Source: Tetranychus cinnabarinus
Taxonomy: Eukaryota > Arthropoda > Arachnida > Trombidiformes > Tetranychidae
Assembly (NCBI GenBank): GCA_022266195.1
Contig: WHVY01000004.1
Location: 9,999,501-10,063,500, forward strand
Direction of reading: 5' to 3'
Length of the DNA stretch: 64,000 bases
In this document: positions 58,592-64,000 of the stretch, in pieces
Layout: each line of letters starts with the position of its first letter
How positions within the stretch are numbered: the stretch's first letter is position 1
Made by a program: the position numbers and the translations under genes
The notes under the pieces: model-generated
Told to the model about the DNA's origin: nothing
Seen by the model: the letters and a program-made list of their open reading frames with translations, nothing else
Databases searched by the model: none

Positions 58592-59742
58592 TGCTACATT
58601 TGTGATTTATTATTTCTAAAAATCAGTTAAGTTTTAATAATTTAGTGATTGAGCAGCTCATGTTAGTTTGAATAACTTATGATTAAGACGCTTTATTTTT
58701 ATTATTTTTGTAAGTTTGACAATTTTTATGGAATGCTGATAAATGATGCTCAATAATATTCCGGAAATTTCCTAGCAAAATCTTTATACCGTATGAATCT
58801 TAATTAGTTAATCCTAACGGGTTCGAACCTAAGATGTCATGATGCTGATTATTTAATTGTGGAAATAGAAATTTTGCAATTTGTCTTTAATTCTCTGTAG
58901 AAGGCACATGAAAATTAACTTACCCCTTAGTAGTCTCTCTCATAAGTTTCATCCCTCATATTTGAATGAGAAACAGGAATAGAAAGAGACTGACGAAGAA
59001 GAAGAAGGTCTCTTTACAGGGTGTAAGGAAAGTTTTGGCAAGTAAGCTCAGTCGACTTCATTGCGTAGAGATCAAAGAGTAAGGTAGAAGAGACAGATAT
59101 TAGGAAGGTAAAGACAAAAGTTTTGCCTTTTCCCAATATTTGCTCCTATCTCCCTACTTTACTCTTTGGTAGGAATCCTAAAGGGGAATCACTGGACCGG
59201 ACTAATTGTTTAAACTGTAAAATTGAATTGTTTCCCCCTGAAGTTCACATAGCTGTCAGCATCCAAAAAGTCAAAAAAGTCAAGGCAATACTGTATTTGT
59301 GATATGAAAAGTCAAGTACGTCCTATTTCCTTTGAAACAGCTTTATTAAATCAAGCCAACGAACCTTTCCAAAATTGAACCCGAATTGCTTATTTGTTAT
59401 ACAATTGGATTGAGCTGTGAAATAATATTTCATCATAATCAATCTTCAACTCAATCAAATCATTTAATTTGATCATGAAAATTTCTAATGTAATGTTATT
59501 GCCCTTTTCATTTAACATACATTGACCTACGCCTGTATTGTCATAAAACATTGTTTTTGTTGAAATATGTAACAGATTGGATTTCGCCTTCTGTGGACCG
59601 ATCTGTTAAATCTTTTATAAACATCACATTATGGACAAAAAAAGGTACAGACGTCAACCTTGATAATTTAGAGAAAACAGCTTTTTTGATATTTAAATTG
59701 TGATTTGAATTTGCTTTTTTGAATCACAACAAAAGTGAATTA
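58592..59742. other. Gene-poor region
   Basis: No gene. AG-rich stretch with two opposed CTCTTT/AAGAGA-type segments at 58930-59180. Confidence 0.4.
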
Positions 59743-59928
59743 CACTAGAGTACCCGGTTAAAGCAAAATTCACAGTCGCCATCAATGATTTTATGAAAAT
59801 TGTTTTTATAATTCATATAATCCTTGCACTTACTTAAATTTTAAGCGCTATCAGTTTCTGAAAGCCATTATCACTAGATGGAGACTTACTTACTGTTAGA
59901 AAAATTGCTTTAAGCGGGTACTTTAGTG
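59743..59928. mobile_element. MITE, 186 bp, CACTAG...ACCCGG family, copy 2
   Basis: Same ends as 55788-55981, flanked by TA (59741-59742 and 59929-59930). A short deletion in the core after CATCAATGATTTTATGAAAA distinguishes it from copy 1. Confidence 0.9.
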
Positions 59929-60512
59929 TACTACACAAGTGCAAAATGATCCAAAATTTAGATCAACAAACTCTTTAAGACATGATTTTTACTTACCTAT
60001 TTATTCTTTGTTAGTTTTATATTCTTTCAATATTTTTAAAAAACATGCAACAAAACCCAAAGAAAGGAATATTAATTCATTTTTGAATCTCACGCAAACA
60101 GTTTGTATTAAACGAAAAACTCATGTCTTTTGTGAATCCTTAGTCAATCACAGTTGAAACCAAAAAGTTGCAATTCTCTTAACCATCTTAACTGTCAACA
60201 AATTTAAATGTGTGACAAGTACAATAAGCCTGTCAGATGGCTCATATTGCTACTACATAACTATCGCTGACTCTTATTTCACCTTTTTTATTGTTTTACT
60301 TCTCAATTTCGATTCAGAGTTTTTAAACGAATTTTATTAATTTTGTTTGATCAAAAAGACGCCTAAACAAATTATTTAATTTGAGATAGCATAACCCTTA
60401 CAGTGTTTGATGATGAAAATTATTTCAATCTATTTATTATGATTGACTCATTGACAATGATTTTTAATTCTTTCCCTTTTGCTCATTCTGTTTACCTTTA
60501 CAAGAAACTAAT
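59929..60512. other. Gene-poor region
   Basis: AT-rich, no supported gene or repeat. Confidence 0.4.
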
Positions 60513-61185
60513 GCGATCATGGCTGATCGCAAGTTTCTTTTAACCCATGCTAACCGTCTTTTCACGGTAATGTCCACCACCCAATCTAAAAATTCTGCCA
60601 AATCAACTGAATCAAACATCACTTTTTGTTCACCACTTTCATTAACCACTTTAGAGTGGCTTTTTCCACCACATTTTCAAACACTTTTTCTTATAAGATT
60701 ATCCACCACCCAAATCCAACAAATTTTTGACCACTTTTTGAGATATGATGGCGATTAATAGTGGACATGCTATATGTTGTAAAGGTGGTCAAGATGGTGT
60801 TGGACAATTTTTTGGACAGTTTTGTTGAGAAAAGTCTTTTTAAAAAGAGATATTGTTTTGGTTGATTTGGTGGATGTGTTGGATTGAGTGGTAGAGAATA
60901 TGGTGAAAAAAGACTCTCTTTACTCTTTACTCAAATGACAAATTTTCACATCAAATCCTGTCCAACAATGAACCATCAACCTGAATAACAAAAAAGTTTT
61001 TCCCTCAACCTCTATTTTCATGAATTTCTCAGAGATCTGAATTCTGAGGTGAAGTTTCATATTTTTCGTGGATGTAGTTGAATTCGGGCTTTCATGCTGT
61101 GTAATTTTTTATCTTAGAACCCGCTCAGTTTGACCACAATCTTGACACAAAAATTTGATACATTGACTTTATATATTGTGTAGAT
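60513..61185 (+). repeat. Dispersed repeat A, copy 3 (diverged, different middle)
   Basis: Starts GCGATCATGGCTGATCGCAA (copy 2 has GATCATGACTGATCGTAA). From about 60960 it follows copy 2 again (CATCAACCTGAATAAC, TTTTTCGTGGATGTAGTT, TTTGACCACAATCTTGACAC, TTATATATTG). The 60560-60940 middle is not shared; it is rich in CCACC and its complement GGTGG and may form inverted structures. Confidence 0.6.
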
Positions 61186-61257
61186 GTGTAGATTCTAAGA
61201 TCTTGTGCTCTCCTGCTTCGTTTATAAGTAATATCAACACATCAAGTTTGAAACATC

Positions 61258-62960
61258 ATGAGCACTTCGAGTGATGATAGTGATAGTGATTTGTTAAGAG
61301 TTAGACCTCCATCTTCTATGACTAATTCAAGTCTACCAAAGATGCATTCAATGACATCGAGTTTCTCTTCGACAAATAGTGATAAACTTATGTCACCTAC
61401 CAAACCGGTGCCTGTGTCAACAGAAATTTTGAACCCGGATCCTGATGATCTAACTGTTGGTGACTGTATTTACGTTAATGGAACAAAATCTGGTATTATC
61501 AAATTCCTTGGTAGTACAAGTTTTGCTCATGGTAAATGGGCTGGAGTTGAATTAGCTGATGCTTCTGGTAAAAATGATGGATCTGTTAATGGAGTTTTAT
61601 TGGAGTAATGGAGTAATATTTTACTTGTGAACCCAAACATGGCTTATTTGTCCGTCCACATCGTTTAACTCTAGAGCAATTACACCTCCAGAGAAACCAT
61701 CGTCCACTGTAACGTCGTCATCTCCAATCAGTGATGGCTTCAAACACCAACTGATCTCATAACCAATGTATTAATAATAATACATAATAATAATAACAAG
61801 TACCACTCTTGCTTCATCAAGAACCACATCCTCATCAGCCTCTAATCTAAAAGTTGGCGATAAAGTTATGGTTCACGCTAGCAGTGGATTAAAACGAGGT
61901 GTTCTTCGGTATTTAGGATTAACTGATCTCGCTTCTGGTGGTTGAGCTCGCTTCCAGTATAAACGATGGCTCTGTTGCTGGGAAAAGATATTTTCAATGT
62001 CGACCAGACCACGGTTTATTCGCTTTCTCAATAAAGTTTTTAGAGATATGGTTAGTGGTAATGCAGCTAAATAAGCAAGACTTAACAGTAGTATGGTTAG
62101 ACGGTCAAATAATTTAACTACTTCCAAACGCAGCGGAATGGGCGACAGTCGAGAATCTATTGACAGTACTACTTTACTACTTCCCATCGATCAACCCGAT
62201 TAGGTTTTGGGATGACTAGCAGCTTAAGTTCTACTAAAAAGAGTGGCTCGACTCCCTTAAAGAGAGAGGGAAGATCAGATAAGTCATTTATTGAAAGAGA
62301 AAGATATGGAATCAGCTGAATTATAGAATTTGACGACTCGAGTCAAATCATTGGAAGAAGAATTGAAACTTGTGAATGAAAGGAAAAAGGGTTACAAGAG
62401 AAGGAGAATGAAATTCAAGAAATGTGGCGTTCCCTTGAAGAAACGAACAGCCTCATTAAACAATTATAAATCAGTGCTGAGTCATCACTATCAAAGAGGA
62501 AAAAAGTGAAATGTAATCATTCAGACTCGGGAAGGAAATGGTTATTAAAATGGAAATGAGAGATGAAATAGCGAAATCAATTGACACTCAGAGTTCTGCT
62601 TATGAAGAAGATGACAAGGAGATCGAACTATACCAATTGCAGGAAGAAATTATCAAAAAGGACGATAAATATTTAAGGCTGAGCGAACCCTTGAAAATAA
62701 GATACAAGAGATGCAAAATTTACAACGAAGAATCAAGAAGCTTGAATCAATTGTAATTTAAGTGAACAAAGAGAGACTCATTATCTTGAAACTATCTATG
62801 AACTCGATTTGAAATTGAAGAAAAACCAAGATGAAATGGATAAAATGGAAGAAGATTCAAACCGAATGAATGTATAATCCAAGAAACTTCAAGACAAGAT
62901 GAATGAGTTTCTTAAACAACCAGACACGATAGTGATGAATTGAATACAGGGCTATTCAAC
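61258..62960 (+). pseudogene. CLIP-170-like (CAP-Gly) pseudogene, intronless
   Basis: Starts with a plausible ATG (MSTSSDDSDSDLLRV) and an almost complete first CAP-Gly domain: VGDCIYVNGTKSGIIKFLG, FAHGKWAGVELADASGKNDG, SVNGV. A short insertion with TAA then breaks it (61606-61608), after which TCEPKHGLFVRPHRL is readable in another frame. A second CAP-Gly remnant (GDKVMVHASSGLKRGVLRYLG, then NDGSV and CRPDHGLF) is broken by a stop and frameshifts at 61860-62030. Further on, fragments of Glu/Lys-rich coiled coil remain (for example 62538-62756). The continuous run from CAP-Gly 1 through 2 to coiled coil without introns fits a processed retrocopy of a CLIP-170/CLIP-190 microtubule plus-end gene. 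No poly(A) tail is evident. Confidence 0.85.
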
Positions 62961-63611
62961 CTCATTTATTTGACAAGGACCAAATATGTTTGCCTGATTA
63001 CCTGGTATATTATATTTGTATAATATGAATAATATGATACTGTCAAAACCTATTGTTTGAAATGGAAATACCAGATTTTGAAATGGACAGTCAAATGAAC
63101 GAAATGAAGTTTTCACTAATCCTCTTAAAGATTTATTTGGTCAAAAGGGTGAATGGTTAGGGCAGAATAGGGAAAAACCCAGTCAAAAGGAGCATATGAA
63201 GGTTCAAATGAGTGAAATGTCAATTCAATATTTCTTCTTTGTTCAGGCATTTCAGTATACACTCAAGTCGGAAATTAAGTTGAAATGCGCGCTTGTAGAG
63301 AGAAACAGAGATTCTAGGCGTATCAAGGTTCCAATGTTCTTTTACATTCACACAAACAAAGAAGAGAATAAGTAAAGATTTAACTTACAATAGTTTGTTT
63401 ATTAAATACTGTGTTATTTTTAAGAAATAAGTAATTATTTTGTTTATCCATCAACAGAAATTAAGTTGAAATTCAAATTGGTTGCTTGACATCTGGACTT
63501 TCTTGACCTATCAACATTGTAAGTAAATTTCACTTCATTATATGAATGATCTTATATATACAAAACTAACTATTTTTCCTTTTGTTCATTTTTACTTCTT
63601 ATATTAAGATA
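62961..63611. other. Region before the Tc1-like transposase, with a 16-bp direct repeat
   Basis: GAAATTAAGTTGAAAT occurs at 63271-63286 and again at 63457-63472, upstream of the transposase start. Internal direct repeats of this kind occur in the ends of IR/DR-type Tc1 elements, so this may be the left end of the element (inference). Confidence 0.4.
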
Positions 63612-64000
63612 ATGATGAGGATCAAGAAGGAAATTTCACCCGATACTAGACTTCTTATTTACCGTCGACGGTTAGCTGGTGAAACATTGAAATCGATTGG
63701 TAATGAGTTCAACATAACTCCTGAATGTGTTAGAAAGATTTACATGAAAATAGCAAATACTGGAAGTCCAGAAAACGGAAAGAGGACAGAGAGAAAGAGG
63801 AAGACAACTGAGCAACAGGATAGATTGATTGTCAGGGAAGTGAGAAAAAATCCTAAAATTACCTCTGAAGAGTTGAAAGAAAATTTGAACTTAACAATAT
63901 CAATAACACAAATCAAGAAAAGGATTAAAGAGCAAGGATTGAATGGAAGAGTTTCAAGAGCAAAACCTTTGATCAGCAAAACAAACAAATTGAAAAGATT
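63612..64000 (+). CDS. Tc1-like transposase, N-terminal part (cut by window end)
   Basis: Open from the ATG at 63612 (a second ATG follows at once) to the last base, about 129 codons, with no stop. It begins with a helix-turn-helix of the paired-like kind (DTRLLIYRRRLAGETLKSIG, NITPECVRKIYMKI). A second basic DNA-binding part follows, with TGSPENGKRTERKRKTT, DRLIVREVRKNPKITSEEL and NGRVSRAKPLISKTNK. TGxxxNxxRxGRxRKTT, the ResxxRNPxxTSxEL style and GRVxRxKPLLS are typical of Tc1/mariner transposases, which cut and paste DNA at TA sites. The DDE catalytic domain lies beyond the window, so intactness is unknown. The MITEs here with TA target sites could be mobilised by such an enzyme. Confidence 0.85.
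   Translation, partial: MMRIKKEISPDTRLLIYRRRLAGETLKSIGNEFNITPECVRKIYMKIANTGSPENGKRTERKRKTTEQQDRLIVREVRKNPKITSEELKENLNLTISITQIKKRIKEQGLNGRVSRAKPLISKTNKLKR

Noticed and set aside
1..64000. CRISPR arrays, bacterial operons, rRNA or tRNA genes
   Set aside because: Spliced metazoan genes throughout; no regular spacer-repeat array and no tRNA or rRNA recognised by eye.

Overview
This is eukaryotic, AT-rich nuclear DNA from an arthropod. I infer a mite, probably spider-mite-like (Tetranychus type). The reasons are compact genes with mostly 60-150 bp GT-AG introns, several intronless genes, metazoan-only genes (laminin beta, zyxin-type LIM protein, GTSF1-like piRNA factor, SMC1A, GCN1) and a large single-exon ABCG half-transporter. 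Species assignment is inference; no rRNA, tRNA or mitochondrial marker is present.

Layout. 1-1304 (+): 3' end of a CLPTM1L/CRR9 gene. 2.2-10.6 kb: an old tandem duplication. Each unit holds an intronless CDC25-type phosphatase (-), a SENP8/NEDP1 deneddylase (+) and the promoter plus start of a laminin gene. Unit 1 keeps the intact SENP8 but only a dead laminin first exon. Unit 2 keeps the live laminin start but only a SENP8 pseudogene, and also carries a GTSF1-like gene. A third, decayed CDC25 fragment lies at the junction. The two full CDC25 copies are identical over about 1.24 kb including non-coding DNA, although the DNA around them has diverged strongly, which points to recent gene conversion. 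10.6-17.4 kb (+): complete laminin beta chain, 8 coding exons. 18.3-18.9 kb (+): LSM1. 20.2-21.2 kb (+): protein with a CBP/p300-like TAZ zinc finger. 24.0-26.6 kb (-): single-exon ABCG1/4-like transporter, set between two near-identical 0.43-kb inverted repeats 9.2 kb apart. 27-36 kb: long gene-poor stretch with a decayed GCN1 fragment and dispersed repeats. 36.1-37.0 kb (+): HAD phosphatase of the PGP/chronophin group. 37.6-38.5 kb (-): three-LIM zyxin/LPP-like gene whose 5' exons are not resolved. 40.4-44.6 kb (-): SMC1A, 6 exons. 46.0-53.7 kb (-): GCN1, 6 exons. 54.8-57.6 kb (-): TTLL15-like gene with an apparent frameshift and a nonsense codon. 58-64 kb: repeat-rich end with an intronless CLIP-170-like pseudogene and, running off the window, the N-terminus of a Tc1-like transposase.

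Most genes here are single-copy housekeeping genes (cohesin, translation control, mRNA decapping/decay, cell cycle, basement membrane) and do not form one pathway. The unusual content is structural: duplication with reciprocal gene loss, likely gene conversion, several MITE-like families with TA target sites, and at least five pseudogenes or gene fragments. I found no convincing wholly new system. The duplicated block, the inverted repeat around the ABCG gene and the stand-alone TAZ protein are the items most worth following up.
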